NCBI RefSeq assembly: GCF_000685095.1
Contig: NZ_BAYE01000008.1
Location: forward strand, 186,001 to 250,000
DNA length: 64,000 nt
Direction of reading: 5' to 3'
DNA from: Paraburkholderia caledonica NBRC 102488
Lineage (GTDB): Bacteria; Pseudomonadota; Gammaproteobacteria; Burkholderiales; Burkholderiaceae
Positions 10,105 through 19,193 of the stretch are shown here, one piece after another (positions within the stretch are counted from its first letter, which is position 1; every line of letters starts with the position of its first letter). Under the pieces are notes generated by a model that saw only the letters and a list, made by a program, of their open reading frames with translations, made no database searches and was not told where the DNA came from. Both the position numbers and the translations under genes were made by a program.

Positions 10105-11844
10105 ATGCAACAGAGGAGACGGATCGTCGCGCTCGCAGTGGCAGGCATCGTGTCAGGTGCCCTTGCGAGCCAGGCACAAGCGGGCATGCCGGAAGCGCAA
10201 AAGTGGGTAGATAGCGAATTTCAGCCAAGCACGCTTTCGAAACAGCAGCAGATGGACGAAATGAAATGGTTCGTCGACACGTCTGCCAAACTTAAGTCGC
10301 AAGGCGTCAAGGAGATACATGTGGTGTCGGAAACTATCGACACGCACATCTACGAATCGAAAACGCTCGCGAAAGCGTTCACTGAAATTACCGGTATTCA
10401 GGTAAAGCACGACATCATTCAGGAAGGCGATGTCGTCGAAAAATTACAGACGTCGATGCAATCCGGGCAAAGCATTTACGACGGCTGGATTTCCGACTCC
10501 GACCTGATCGGCACGCACTATCGCTACGGCGTGATCGTGCCGCTGTCCGATTACATGACAGGCGAAGGCAAGGACTATACGAACCCTGGCCTTGACATCA
10601 AAGACTTCATTGGCACGAGTTTTACGACCGCGCCGGACAAGAAGCTCTATCAACTGCCCGACCAGCAGTTCGCCAACCTTTACTGGTTCCGCGCCGACTG
10701 GTTCGCGCGCAAGGACTTGCAGGACAAGTTCAAGGCGAAGTACGGCTACGAGTTGGGCGTGCCGGTGAACTGGTCCGCGTATGAAGACATTGCCGAGTTC
10801 TTTACCAACGACGTGAAAAACATCGACGGTGAAAAAGTCTACGGCCATATGGACTACGGCAAGAAAGACCCGTCGCTCGGCTGGCGCTTCACGGACGCGT
10901 GGCTTTCCATGGCGGGCGAAGCCGACAAGGGCATCCCGAACGGCATGCCGGTCGACGAATGGGGCATACGCGTGACGCCGGACGGCTGTCATCCGGTGGG
11001 CGCGTCGGTGTCGCGCGGCGGCGGCACCAACAGTCCCGCGGCGGTCTATGCGACGACCAAGTACATCGACTGGCTCAAGAAATACGCACCGCCCGAGGCC
11101 TCAGGCATGACCTTCAGCGAGGCGGGTCCGGTGCCCGCACAAGGCAGGATCGCGCAACAGGTCTTCTGGTACACGGCGTTTACCGCGTCGATGCTCAAGC
11201 CCGGCAATGTCACGAATCCGGACGGCACGCCGAAGTGGCGCATGGCGCCGTCGCCGCACGGCGCATACTGGAAAGACGGCATGCAGAACGGCTACCAGGA
11301 CGTCGGTTCGTGGACCTTCTTCAAGTCGACGCCGCCCAACCAGCGCGCCGCAGCCTGGCTATATGCGCAGTTCGTGACGGCCAAGAGCGTGTCGCTGAAG
11401 AAGTCGATTGTCGGTCTGACGTTTATTCGCGACTCCGACATTCATAGCGACTACTTCACGAAAAACGCGGACAAGTACGGCGGTCTGATCGAGTTCTATC
11501 GCAGCCCGGCACGCGTCGCGTGGACGCCCACCGGCAACAACGTGCCCGACTATCCGAAGATGGCTCAGCTGTGGTGGAAGAACGTCGGCACGGCCGTCGC
11601 CGGCGAAAAGTCGCCGCAGGTCGCAATGGATAACCTCGCGAAGGAAATGGACCAGGTGTTGTCCCGTTTGCAACGCGCCGGCATGAAAGTGTGTGCGCCG
11701 GAGCTGAATGCGCAAAGCGATCCGTCGAAGTGGTTGTCCGATCAACACGCGCCGTGGAAGAAGCTCGCCAACGAGAAGCCGAAAGGCGAGACGGTCAAGT
11801 ACGAGCAGTTGCTGTCGGCGTGGAAGGCGGGCAAAGTGCGCTAA
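10105..11844 (+). CDS. glpV: ABC transporter periplasmic substrate-binding protein, GlpV-like
   Basis: 579 residues from the ATG at 10105, chosen because AGGAGA lies 5 bases upstream and because it gives a signal peptide (RRRIVALAVAGIVSGALASQ, then AQAG). The frame extends 19 residues further upstream without an RBS. It is longer than most sugar-binding proteins (about 420), as is usual for the GlpV group. Features include VVSETIDTHIYESKTLAKAF early, many Trp/Tyr residues in the ligand lobe, and a single Cys pair region late (CAPELN). It is separated from glpU by about 100 bases, which may allow extra expression of the binding protein. It ends just before a strong terminator. Confidence 0.88.
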   Translation: MQQRRRIVALAVAGIVSGALASQAQAGMPEAQKWVDSEFQPSTLSKQQQMDEMKWFVDTSAKLKSQGVKEIHVVSETIDTHIYESKTLAKAFTEITGIQVKHDIIQEGDVVEKLQTSMQSGQSIYDGWISDSDLIGTHYRYGVIVPLSDYMTGEGKDYTNPGLDIKDFIGTSFTTAPDKKLYQLPDQQFANLYWFRADWFARKDLQDKFKAKYGYELGVPVNWSAYEDIAEFFTNDVKNIDGEKVYGHMDYGKKDPSLGWRFTDAWLSMAGEADKGIPNGMPVDEWGIRVTPDGCHPVGASVSRGGGTNSPAAVYATTKYIDWLKKYAPPEASGMTFSEAGPVPAQGRIAQQVFWYTAFTASMLKPGNVTNPDGTPKWRMAPSPHGAYWKDGMQNGYQDVGSWTFFKSTPPNQRAAAWLYAQFVTAKSVSLKKSIVGLTFIRDSDIHSDYFTKNADKYGGLIEFYRSPARVAWTPTGNNVPDYPKMAQLWWKNVGTAVAGEKSPQVAMDNLAKEMDQVLSRLQRAGMKVCAPELNAQSDPSKWLSDQHAPWKKLANEKPKGETVKYEQLLSAWKAGKVR

Positions 11845-11876
11845 GCAGCTGATCTGGCAATTGGCGGTTAATAGAC

Positions 11877-11904
11877 GGGCGGCACCATGCGTGCCGCCCT
11901 TTTT
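11877..11904 (+). terminator. Rho-independent terminator of the glp-type operon
   Basis: A perfect 9-bp stem, GGGCGGCAC (11877-11885) with GTGCCGCCC (11891-11899), has a 5-base loop and is followed directly by TTTTT. It lies 33 bases after the glpV stop. Confidence 0.9.
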
Positions 11905-11933
11905 CATGCCGCCGATGCCACGAGCCGCATGCG

Positions 11934-12443
11934 CTATTCGTTCGCCATGTCTACCAGCTTCCCAACCGTGTTCATGTTGCGTGCGGTTCCCGTTCTGGCG
12001 GCCGGGATTTTGAGCTTCGTGTCTGCCATTCCGTTGTTGTAATGCACGTAGATTTCGCGCGTGCCGAGCGCCATTTCTTCTTCGCGCTGGCCGCTCGCGT
12101 GAGTCAGCGCGTCGGCGGGCGGCGCTGAGTCGAGAAAAATGGCGACCGTCCGGTTCGGCGCGGCGGACTTGAACGGATTGGCGGTCAGCACCTGCGCAAG
12201 TTCCTCGCTGGTTCGCACCGCAACGCCCACCGGCTTGCCCGCGTACTCTTCAAGGGAACGCTCAAGCCGGCTTTTCACCGATGCCTCGGCAAGCTTGCTG
12301 TCGAACACGACGTTGCCGCTTGCAATGTACGTGCGCACGTTGGTGAAGCCAACGGCTTCGCACATAGTTCGCAATTCAGCCATTGGAAGCTTGCCGGTGC
12401 CGCCGACATTCACAGCGCGCAGAAAAGCAACGTATCGGGTCAT
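11934..12443 (-). CDS. DUF1697 family protein
   Basis: 169 residues. The N-terminus MTRYVAFLRAVNVGG is the family hallmark, followed by MAELRTMCEAVGFTNVRTYI and ASGNVVFDS, all conserved in DUF1697. It is a predicted soluble alpha/beta protein with no assigned biochemical role. It is convergent with the glpV gene and shares the terminator region. Confidence 0.88.
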   Translation of the reverse strand: MTRYVAFLRAVNVGGTGKLPMAELRTMCEAVGFTNVRTYIASGNVVFDSKLAEASVKSRLERSLEEYAGKPVGVAVRTSEELAQVLTANPFKSAAPNRTVAIFLDSAPPADALTHASGQREEEMALGTREIYVHYNNGMADTKLKIPAARTGTARNMNTVGKLVDMANE

Positions 12444-12476
12444 CGAGTGAGTTCGTCTGATGTCGAATACAAGTGT

Positions 12477-13325
12477 TTACACGAGCGAGGCGGCTCCCAC
12501 GATCATAAACAAGCCGGCGCCGATCACCACAAATCCAATGCCCCGCGCGAAGAATTCGCCGTGTGGCGCCACGCGTTCGAGCGTAATAGCGACCGTGACC
12601 GCCGCCATTGCACGCAGATCCATCACGCCGGTAACAGCAAGCACCGCGGTCAAGTTTGCACAGCACCCACAGCAATGGACGCCTAGCCGCACACCATATC
12701 TTATCGCGGCGACGGCGCGCGTCGGCAGTGCATGAAGGCAGGATTGAGCCGCGTGGCGGCAACAGCGAAGATAGCGCGCCTTCAGCGCCGTGAGTTGCAA
12801 TGCGCCCGCACTGAGCACGATTACGCCGGCCGCGACGGGAACAGCGCGAGAAGCCGCCGGCATTTGCACCTCAAGCGCCGCTAACGTCGCGCCGAGCACG
12901 AACACCGCCGCACCAAACGCGGCCCACACAGCGAGATAGCCCACGCCGGCAACCAACGTCATAAGCGCTGCCCGCGCGTGCCCCGCTCTGCGAAGCGCCT
13001 CTTCGTAACGCCACAACACGGGTGCGAGGGACGGCAGCATCATCGCGATCATCATGACGATCCACATGCCGACGAAGCGTGCCGCCACGCCCGGCCACGT
13101 GCGGCCGCACATGGGCATCCACATCATCGACATGGCCCAGCCGCCGGGCATGGGCATGTCGCTCATGGTCGACATGGACCCGCAAGCAATGAGGGTTGCC
13201 GCCGCGCAGACTGCGAACAGCAACGCACAGACACCGTAAAAGCATGCGCGCGAACGAGAGGCGCGCATGTCGACGTGTTGCGTCGCGAAGTCACCGCATC
13301 GGCTTGCGTGCACGGGCTTCATCAT
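12477..13325 (-). CDS. DUF2182 predicted integral membrane protein
   Basis: 282 residues from the ATGATG at 13325, only 5 bases after the stop of the DUF899 gene, so the two are one operon. The frame extends upstream through the DUF899 gene, but that part is a shadow. About six to seven membrane helices are visible. The first loop is very rich in Met and Gly (MSDMPMPGGWAMSMMWMPM) and followed by FVGMWIVMMIAMMLPSLAP, the DUF2182 signature. A cysteine-rich loop (RYLRCCRHAAQSCLH, then HCCGCCANL) suggests metal binding. Members have been predicted to bind metals; function is not established. Confidence 0.8.
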   Translation of the reverse strand: MMKPVHASRCGDFATQHVDMRASRSRACFYGVCALLFAVCAAATLIACGSMSTMSDMPMPGGWAMSMMWMPMCGRTWPGVAARFVGMWIVMMIAMMLPSLAPVLWRYEEALRRAGHARAALMTLVAGVGYLAVWAAFGAAVFVLGATLAALEVQMPAASRAVPVAAGVIVLSAGALQLTALKARYLRCCRHAAQSCLHALPTRAVAAIRYGVRLGVHCCGCCANLTAVLAVTGVMDLRAMAAVTVAITLERVAPHGEFFARGIGFVVIGAGLFMIVGAASLV

Positions 13326-13330
13326 GCACC

Positions 13331-14098
13331 TCAGCGCTTTGCGTACTCGTCGTGACGGCGCCACCAGATGCCCGTTTCGTTGCGGCCTTTCGGCGCGCGG
13401 TCGAGCCATTGGTGCATGCCCCACAGGCCGTCCAGTCCACGCGCGTAGGTGGAATACGTGTGGTAGACCGCGCCGTCTTCCAGCACGAAGGCGCTCAGTC
13501 CTGGCCGGTCGCGCGCGTAAGTGGATGCGTCGGTACCGCAAGTCGCCGCAAATTGCGCGACGGGCTCCGGCGCCGGTACCGCGTCCATTGCATGACGGCC
13601 GCGCTGATAGTTGTATTCGACGGTGCCCTCGCGCTGCTGCTCCTCGGTAAACGAAATGTTGAAGTCGAAGTTGAAGTCGCTGCCCGCCGACGAAGCCCAC
13701 GGAAACGTCCACCCCATGCGCCGCTTGTACTCCTGCAGCTTCGCGAGCGGCGCACGGGATACTGCCGTCAGCGCCACGTCGTGGTTCGCCAGATGAATCG
13801 CGATGCCGTCGAAGCCATCCGCGATCGACGAGCAGGACGGGCATCCTGCCTTGTAGTCCGGCCCGAACATGAAGTGATAGACGAGAAGCTGGGAGCGTCC
13901 TCCAAACAGGTCGGCAAGCGACGCGATGCCCTGCTCGGTATCGAATCGGTATGTCTTGTCGATGCGGACCCAAGGCAATTCCTGGCGTCGGCGCGCCAGC
14001 TCGTCGCTGCGCCGCGTGAGCTCTTTTTCCGCGTTGAGCAGATCGAGGCGCGCTGCCAGCCATTGCTCGCGTGTTCCGGTCGTATGTGTCGTGGTCAT
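13331..14098 (-). CDS. DUF899 thioredoxin-like family protein
   Basis: 255 residues. The DUF899 pattern is clear: EKELTRRSDELARRRQELPWV near the N-terminus, LADLFGGRSQLLVYHFMFGP, then the cysteine motif CPSCSS, and W-F-P-W-x-S-S-x-G-S-D-F-N-x-D later. The fold is related to AhpC/thioredoxin, but the CxxC position reads CPSC and no redox partner is known. RBS GGAGAG precedes the ATG at 14098. It is divergent from the HTH gene at 14228, with a 129-base shared promoter region. Confidence 0.85.
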   Translation of the reverse strand: MTTTHTTGTREQWLAARLDLLNAEKELTRRSDELARRRQELPWVRIDKTYRFDTEQGIASLADLFGGRSQLLVYHFMFGPDYKAGCPSCSSIADGFDGIAIHLANHDVALTAVSRAPLAKLQEYKRRMGWTFPWASSAGSDFNFDFNISFTEEQQREGTVEYNYQRGRHAMDAVPAPEPVAQFAATCGTDASTYARDRPGLSAFVLEDGAVYHTYSTYARGLDGLWGMHQWLDRAPKGRNETGIWWRRHDEYAKR

Positions 14099-14227
14099 GG
14101 TTCTCTCCGTTCGGTTTTCCTCGTCGCTCGATCGCTTTCGATACGACGTACTGGTTGGCGGTCGTGCTAGATTAGTGTCGGGATTCCGGACAGTGGGAGT
14201 GACAAGTGTGGCGCGATTTCAATCAGC

Positions 14228-15448
14228 ATGGACCCGCTAATCCAGGCCGCCGCTCAAGCGCTCGCAGCGGGTGATCCGCTCGGCGCATTGAAGCGCGTCG
14301 CGTTACGAGGCGACGCGCCCGCGCTCGCGCTTCGCGGCATCGCGATGGCGCAACTGGGCGATTTCATCCGGGCCAAGGCGCTCGTGCGAAGCGCGGCGCG
14401 CGCGTTCGGTTCGAAGCAAGCCGTCGCCCGCGCGAGATGTGTCGTGGCAGAGGCAGAGATCGCGCTGGCGTCGCGCGATCTTGCGTGGCCGGCGAAAGCG
14501 CTCGGCGCTGCGCGCGCGACGCTCGAAGCACACGGCGACCGTGTCAATGCCGCGCATGCGGGCTATCTGGAAGTTCGCAGGCTTGTTCTGATCGGACATA
14601 TCGACGAGGCTGAGCGCATGCTCGGCACATTCGATTCGGCGCCTTTGCCGCCCGTGCTCAGAGCGGCACACCAGCTCATGGTGGCGAGCATCGCGCTACG
14701 GCGTTTGCAGGCCAACAAGGCTCGCGCTGCTTTCACACGAGCCAGGTACGCGGCACGAGCTGCCGAGATTCCCGCGCTGATCGCCGAGGTCGAGAGCGCA
14801 TCGAATACGTTGAACGTGCCAGCCGCGCGCCTGATCGGAAAAGGCGAACAACGGCTGCTGCTGCTTGATGAAGTAGAAGCACTGTTAATGTCGAATGCGT
14901 TCGTGGTCGACGCCTGCCGCAATGTCGTGCGGAAATCCGGTACGGCAGTCTCGCTGGCAAGGCGCCCGGTGTTGTTCAATCTCGCGTACCAGCTTGCCGA
15001 AGCATGGCCCGCCGATGTATCGCGCGACACGCTGATCGCACGCGCATTCAGAACGAGAGATGCCGATGACTCGCACCGCGCGCGTCTGCGGGTGGAGATC
15101 GGCCGGCTTCGCACGGTGCTTGGCACGTTGGCCGATATAAGCGCGACGCCGCGTGGCTTTGCATTGGCGCCGCGCGATGGGCAAGAGGTGCGGGTACTCG
15201 CGCGGCCCGTCGAAGAGACTCATGCGGCAATGCTCGCGCTGCTCGCGGATGGCGAGTCGTGGTCGAGTTCTGCGCTCGCGCTCGCACTCGGCGCAAGCCA
15301 GCGCACCGTGCAGCGCACACTCGATTCGCTCGCAGCCGTTGGCAAGGCCCAGTCGTTCGGCCGAGGCCGGGCGCGCCGCTGGATGGCCCCGCCAGCGTCT
15401 GGATTCGCGACAACGTTGCTACTCCCCTCGCCCGTCACGCTCAATTAG
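14228..15448 (+). CDS. Helix-turn-helix protein with alpha-helical repeat N-domain
   Basis: 406 residues. Residues 1-200 are Ala-rich helical pairs resembling TPR repeats (LALRGIAMAQLGDFIRAKAL). The middle (210-300) includes a winged-helix-like segment (RDTLIARAFRTRDADDSHRA, then RLRVEIGRLRTVLG), similar to the DNA-binding part of OmpR/SARP proteins. Near residue 345 an HTH is visible (SSSALALALGASQRTVQRTL). It probably regulates its neighbours: the divergent DUF899/DUF2182 pair and the downstream propeller gene, which starts 9 bases after it. I know this trio only as a recurrent neighbourhood in Burkholderiaceae; no ligand is known. Confidence 0.65.
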   Translation: MDPLIQAAAQALAAGDPLGALKRVALRGDAPALALRGIAMAQLGDFIRAKALVRSAARAFGSKQAVARARCVVAEAEIALASRDLAWPAKALGAARATLEAHGDRVNAAHAGYLEVRRLVLIGHIDEAERMLGTFDSAPLPPVLRAAHQLMVASIALRRLQANKARAAFTRARYAARAAEIPALIAEVESASNTLNVPAARLIGKGEQRLLLLDEVEALLMSNAFVVDACRNVVRKSGTAVSLARRPVLFNLAYQLAEAWPADVSRDTLIARAFRTRDADDSHRARLRVEIGRLRTVLGTLADISATPRGFALAPRDGQEVRVLARPVEETHAAMLALLADGESWSSSALALALGASQRTVQRTLDSLAAVGKAQSFGRGRARRWMAPPASGFATTLLLPSPVTLN

Positions 15449-15457
15449 GATGGCAGC

Positions 15458-16111
15458 ATGAATCGATCGAACGCCACTATCATCCGCGAATATGGTCCGT
15501 TCCCGGACGTGCAGCAAGTGGCTGGCGTCACCTACGACGGCCAGCAGGTCTGGATTGCGACGGGCAAGACGTTGAACGCATTCGATCCCGCGAGCGGGGA
15601 GACTCTGCACGCAATCGAAATCGCCGCCGATGCGGGCACAGCCTTCGACGGCCAGCATCTGTTTCAGATTGCCGCGGGCCGCATCCACAAAATCGACCCG
15701 GCAACCGGACGCGTGCTTTCGAGCATCCCTGCGCCGGGAGGCAATGGCGCGTCGGGACTCGCGTGGGCAGAGGGATCGTTGTGGGTTGGCGAGTATCGCG
15801 AGCGCAAGATCCATCAGGTCGATCCCGAGACGGGCGTCGTGCTTTCGAGCATCGAGTCGAACCGTTTTGTAACGGGCGTCACGTGGGTAGACGGCGAGCT
15901 TTGGCACGGCACCTGGGAAGACGATGCAAGCGAGTTGAGGCACGTCGACCCACGTACCGGCGAGGTACTCGAAAGCCTCGAGATGCCCGAGGGCGTGGGC
16001 GTGTCGGGTCTCGAATCCGATGGCAGCGGGCAATTCTTTTGCGGCGGCGGAATCAGCGGGAAGGTGCGCGCAGTGCGCCGTCCGCAACGCGAGACGGGCG
16101 ACGTCAGTTAG
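15458..16111 (+). CDS. Beta-propeller protein, Vgb / glutamine-cyclotransferase-like
   Basis: 217 residues, starting 9 bases after the HTH gene with GGATGGC as RBS. Four to five short repeats of the type GLAWAEGSLWVGEY-x-x-x-K-I-H-x-V-D-P-x-T-G-x-V-L-S-S-I are visible at about 45-residue spacing, the pattern of a five- to six-bladed propeller such as streptogramin lyase. There is no signal peptide, so it is cytoplasmic. No catalytic residues can be assigned. It probably shares a transcript with the HTH gene. Confidence 0.7.
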   Translation: MNRSNATIIREYGPFPDVQQVAGVTYDGQQVWIATGKTLNAFDPASGETLHAIEIAADAGTAFDGQHLFQIAAGRIHKIDPATGRVLSSIPAPGGNGASGLAWAEGSLWVGEYRERKIHQVDPETGVVLSSIESNRFVTGVTWVDGELWHGTWEDDASELRHVDPRTGEVLESLEMPEGVGVSGLESDGSGQFFCGGGISGKVRAVRRPQRETGDVS

Positions 16112-16148
16112 TTCGCTTTGTTTTTGCGCGGCGAACCACGTTCTTTTT

Positions 16149-17096
16149 TCACGCTGCACTACGCACTTCGCGACGCACCGCCTGCGGCGGCACGCCAAAC
16201 CCACGTATGAACGCCTCGCGCAAATGGCGCCGGTCGCGAAAGCCGGTCTCTTTCGCAATGACGTCGAGCGGATGCCGGCTTCGCTCGATCATCAGGCGCG
16301 CGGCTTCGAGGCGAAGGCTTTCAATAGCACGCGCGGGCGATTGCCCCGTTTCGAGCGTGAACACACGGCTGAACTGCCGCGGACTCAGGTTTGCTTTATC
16401 GGCCAGTTCATCGACGGTAAGTGGCCGGCTCAGGTTCTCACGCGCATAGTTCAGCGCGCTCTGAATGCGGTCCGACTTGGGCGCGAGGTTGAGCATTTCC
16501 GAATGCTGCGATTGGCCACCCGAGCGCCGCTGATGCATGACGAGCTTGTGCGCAACGGAGCGCGCCACTTCGGCGCCAAGATCTTTTTCGACCATCGCAA
16601 GCGCGAGATCGAGCCCGGCGGTCATGCCGGCCGACGTCCAGATCGGACCGTCGACGATATAAATGCGGTCGTCTTCCACGCGAACATCGGGAAAGCGCTT
16701 CTGCATTTCACGTGCGTAAGCCCAGTGCGTCGTGGCGCGACGCTGCGATAACAGACCCGCCTCAGCCACCACGAAGCCGCCTGTGCAAATACCGCCGATG
16801 CGCCGCGCGCGCGGCCCGGTTTTGCGCAGGAACGCGAGCACGTCTTGGGGCGCCGGCGATGCCAGCGGATCGTTGACGCCTGCGACGATCCACGTGTCCG
16901 TTTGACGGCGCGAGTTGAGCGGACTCGTGCTAATGGTCATCCCTAGCGACGAACGCACCTCGCCGCCCGCAGGCGAAAAATTCTCCACCTGATAGAACGG
17001 CTCGCCCACTACGAGGTTCGCGTATTCAAAGACCGCTTGCGTGGCGATCGCCATGACCTGAAAGCCGTCGCTCAGCAAATATCCCACGCAGTGCAT
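16149..17096 (-). CDS. GlxA family AraC-type transcriptional regulator
   Basis: 315 residues. The N-terminal DJ-1/PfpI amidotransferase-like domain (1-180) contains IGGICTGGFVVAEAGLL at the nucleophile elbow and TTHWAYAREMQKRFP. The C-terminal AraC DNA-binding domain (about 215-310) has LTVDELADKANLSPRQFSR and VIAKETGFRDRRHLREAF, ending PPQAVRREVRSAA. RBS GGAGAA lies upstream of the ATG at 17096. It is divergent from the SDR gene at 17216, its most likely target. These regulators usually do not act as enzymes. Confidence 0.85.
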   Translation of the reverse strand: MHCVGYLLSDGFQVMAIATQAVFEYANLVVGEPFYQVENFSPAGGEVRSSLGMTISTSPLNSRRQTDTWIVAGVNDPLASPAPQDVLAFLRKTGPRARRIGGICTGGFVVAEAGLLSQRRATTHWAYAREMQKRFPDVRVEDDRIYIVDGPIWTSAGMTAGLDLALAMVEKDLGAEVARSVAHKLVMHQRRSGGQSQHSEMLNLAPKSDRIQSALNYARENLSRPLTVDELADKANLSPRQFSRVFTLETGQSPARAIESLRLEAARLMIERSRHPLDVIAKETGFRDRRHLREAFIRGFGVPPQAVRREVRSAA

Positions 17097-17215
17097 GTCC
17101 GTTCTCCGTCCAGGTGTATGTCCTGAAACCTAACCATATATGTCATTTGCGTCGCCGTCAAAACGGCACAGAATTCGTTCACACCATCAACGGTTCATTG
17201 CAAAGGAGTGACATC

Positions 17216-18013
17216 ATGACTGAAGCACACAAGGGCACCGCACTGATTACGGGCGCGTCGTCGGGCATCGGTGCAATCTACGCGGACCGCCTTGCGCGGC
17301 GCGGTTACGATCTCGTGCTGGTTGCCCGCAACCGCGAGCGCCTTGCCGCGCTGTCCAATCGCATCACGACCGAAACGCGCCGTAGCGTCGAGATACTGGA
17401 CGCCGATCTGGGCGACAAAGCGGGGCTCGCAGCGGTCGAAGCGAAACTGAAACAGGACGCGAGCATTACGCTTCTGGTCAATAACGCCGGTGTCGGCACG
17501 CATACGCCGCTCGTCGACAGCGACGTCGATGCAATGCAGCGCATGATCGACCTGAATGTGAGCGCGCTGACGAGGCTCACGTATGCGGCCGTGCCCGGCT
17601 TCGTCGCGCGTGGCAACGGGGCGTTGATCAACATTGCGTCCATCGTGGCTATTGCGCCGGAGGTTCTCAACGGCGTGTATGGCGGCAGCAAGGCGTTCGT
17701 GTTGGCCTTCAGCCAGTCGCTCAAGCACGAACTGGCCGACAAAGGTATTCAGGTGCAAGCGGTTTTGCCGGGCGCGACCGCGACCGAGTTCTGGCAAACG
17801 GGCGGCCTGCCGCTGGAAAACCTCGACAAGGCAATCGTGATGTCCGCCGACGACATGGTCGACGCAGCACTGGTCGGCTTCGATCGCGGCGAGCTGATCA
17901 CCATTCCGTCACTGCATGCGGTTGAAAAGTGGGAAGACTACGAGGCTGCGCGCCGCGCGATGTTCTCGCTGTTGTCGACCAATGCGCCGGCGCCGCGTTA
18001 CAAGGTGGCTTGA
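17216..18013 (+). CDS. Short-chain dehydrogenase/reductase
   Basis: 265 residues from the ATG at 17216 with AAAGGAG 7 bases upstream; the frame is open earlier but has no RBS there. The NAD(P)-binding motif is TGASSGIG (about 12-19), followed by NNAGVG (about 86-91) and the catalytic Tyr-x-x-x-Lys as YGGSK (about 155). RNRERLAALSNRI after the second strand suggests NADPH preference. It is of the classical SDR type, similar to DltE/YqjQ-like oxidoreductases. It stands alone, divergent from a GlxA regulator. Substrate unknown. Confidence 0.85.
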   Translation: MTEAHKGTALITGASSGIGAIYADRLARRGYDLVLVARNRERLAALSNRITTETRRSVEILDADLGDKAGLAAVEAKLKQDASITLLVNNAGVGTHTPLVDSDVDAMQRMIDLNVSALTRLTYAAVPGFVARGNGALINIASIVAIAPEVLNGVYGGSKAFVLAFSQSLKHELADKGIQVQAVLPGATATEFWQTGGLPLENLDKAIVMSADDMVDAALVGFDRGELITIPSLHAVEKWEDYEAARRAMFSLLSTNAPAPRYKVA

Positions 18014-18129
18014 CCGGCCACGGTGGAAAGCGGCGGCGCACCGCGGCGAATTCCTGCAAATTGCATCGGCAGCGAGATTCGCCGGGTAGCCGCAAGTCAT
18101 ATTGAGTGCGGCGCCCGGAGGCCGTCGCA

Positions 18130-19032
18130 TCAGGCGAGAGGTCCTTCGGGCGCTTTGCGGCGCACCGCGACGGCGATCGCGCTGCCCACGATCATCGATA
18201 TGCCGGCCACCGACAGAAGTTCCAGCGTTTCGCCCCACAGCACATAGCCGAAAAGCGCCGCCCAGACGATGCTCGTGTAGTTATACGGAGCAAGCGCGCC
18301 TGCATCCGCGCGGCGGAAGGCTACCGTCATCAGCATCTGGCCCGCAGTCGCGAAGACGCCGAGCGCAGCCATCACGAGCAGTGCGTCCACCGAAGGCGTG
18401 CGCCACTTGAAGAACAACGTGCAACCCATGACCACGGTGCCCATCGCCGTGAAAAAGAGAACGGTGGTGGCGGAGTCGTCGGTCGAGCGGATGCGTTTGA
18501 TCTGGACGATGGAGAGGGCACCGCAAAACGCGCTTGTCAGCAGGATCACGGGGCCCAGCCAGGACGTCTGGGCGCCGCCGGGCCGTACCACGAGCAGTAC
18601 GCCCAGAAAACCCACAATCGCGGCTGCGGCGCCGCGCGGCGTCAAGCGCTCGTTGAGCATTAGCGGCGCCAGCACAATGACGATCAGCGTCTCCGAATAG
18701 GCGAGCGCGACTGCTTCGCTGAGCGGCACATAAGGCAGGCCGGCAAAGAACAGAGCCGAGGCGCCGAGGAGTGCGATCGCGCGCGTGGTCTGCCCTTTGA
18801 CGTCGATATTCCGCAAGCGGTCGGGCAGCGGCCGGCTTCCTCCGCAACACAGCAAAATGGCGGGAAACAGGCCGAAAAGCATGCGGAAAAACGTGACCTC
18901 GTTGGCCGGATATTGCAGCGCAACCGACTTGGCCAACGCATCGACCACTGCAAAGCAGAACATCGAGGCAAGGATGGTGCCGACGCTGCCAGGCGAGAGT
19001 GAACTACCGTGGGTGGACGCGGAAGTCGGCAT
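18130..19032 (-). CDS. EamA/DMT family permease
   Basis: 300 residues from the ATG at 19032 (a GTG at 19071 would add 13). Ten hydrophobic helices are arranged as two EamA repeats; the first starts GTILASMFCFAVVDALAKSV, the second about residue 150 (GPVILLTSAFCGALSIV). The family exports amino acids, polyamines or metabolites and has a S-adenosylmethionine-importer branch. No substrate can be read from the sequence. Confidence 0.85.
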   Translation of the reverse strand: MPTSASTHGSSLSPGSVGTILASMFCFAVVDALAKSVALQYPANEVTFFRMLFGLFPAILLCCGGSRPLPDRLRNIDVKGQTTRAIALLGASALFFAGLPYVPLSEAVALAYSETLIVIVLAPLMLNERLTPRGAAAAIVGFLGVLLVVRPGGAQTSWLGPVILLTSAFCGALSIVQIKRIRSTDDSATTVLFFTAMGTVVMGCTLFFKWRTPSVDALLVMAALGVFATAGQMLMTVAFRRADAGALAPYNYTSIVWAALFGYVLWGETLELLSVAGISMIVGSAIAVAVRRKAPEGPLA

Positions 19033-19193
19033 GTGAGAACGCAATCCGTATGGGGATTTGCATGATCTCACAGACGCACGGGCTGGCGCTTCACACTACG
19101 TGGTGTCGGAAAACGCCGGCGCAGCGACGGCTTCACCGGCGGCAAAGCGCGAGTTACACGATGCGGCGGGCTTTGCCGCGCCGCACCTGACAC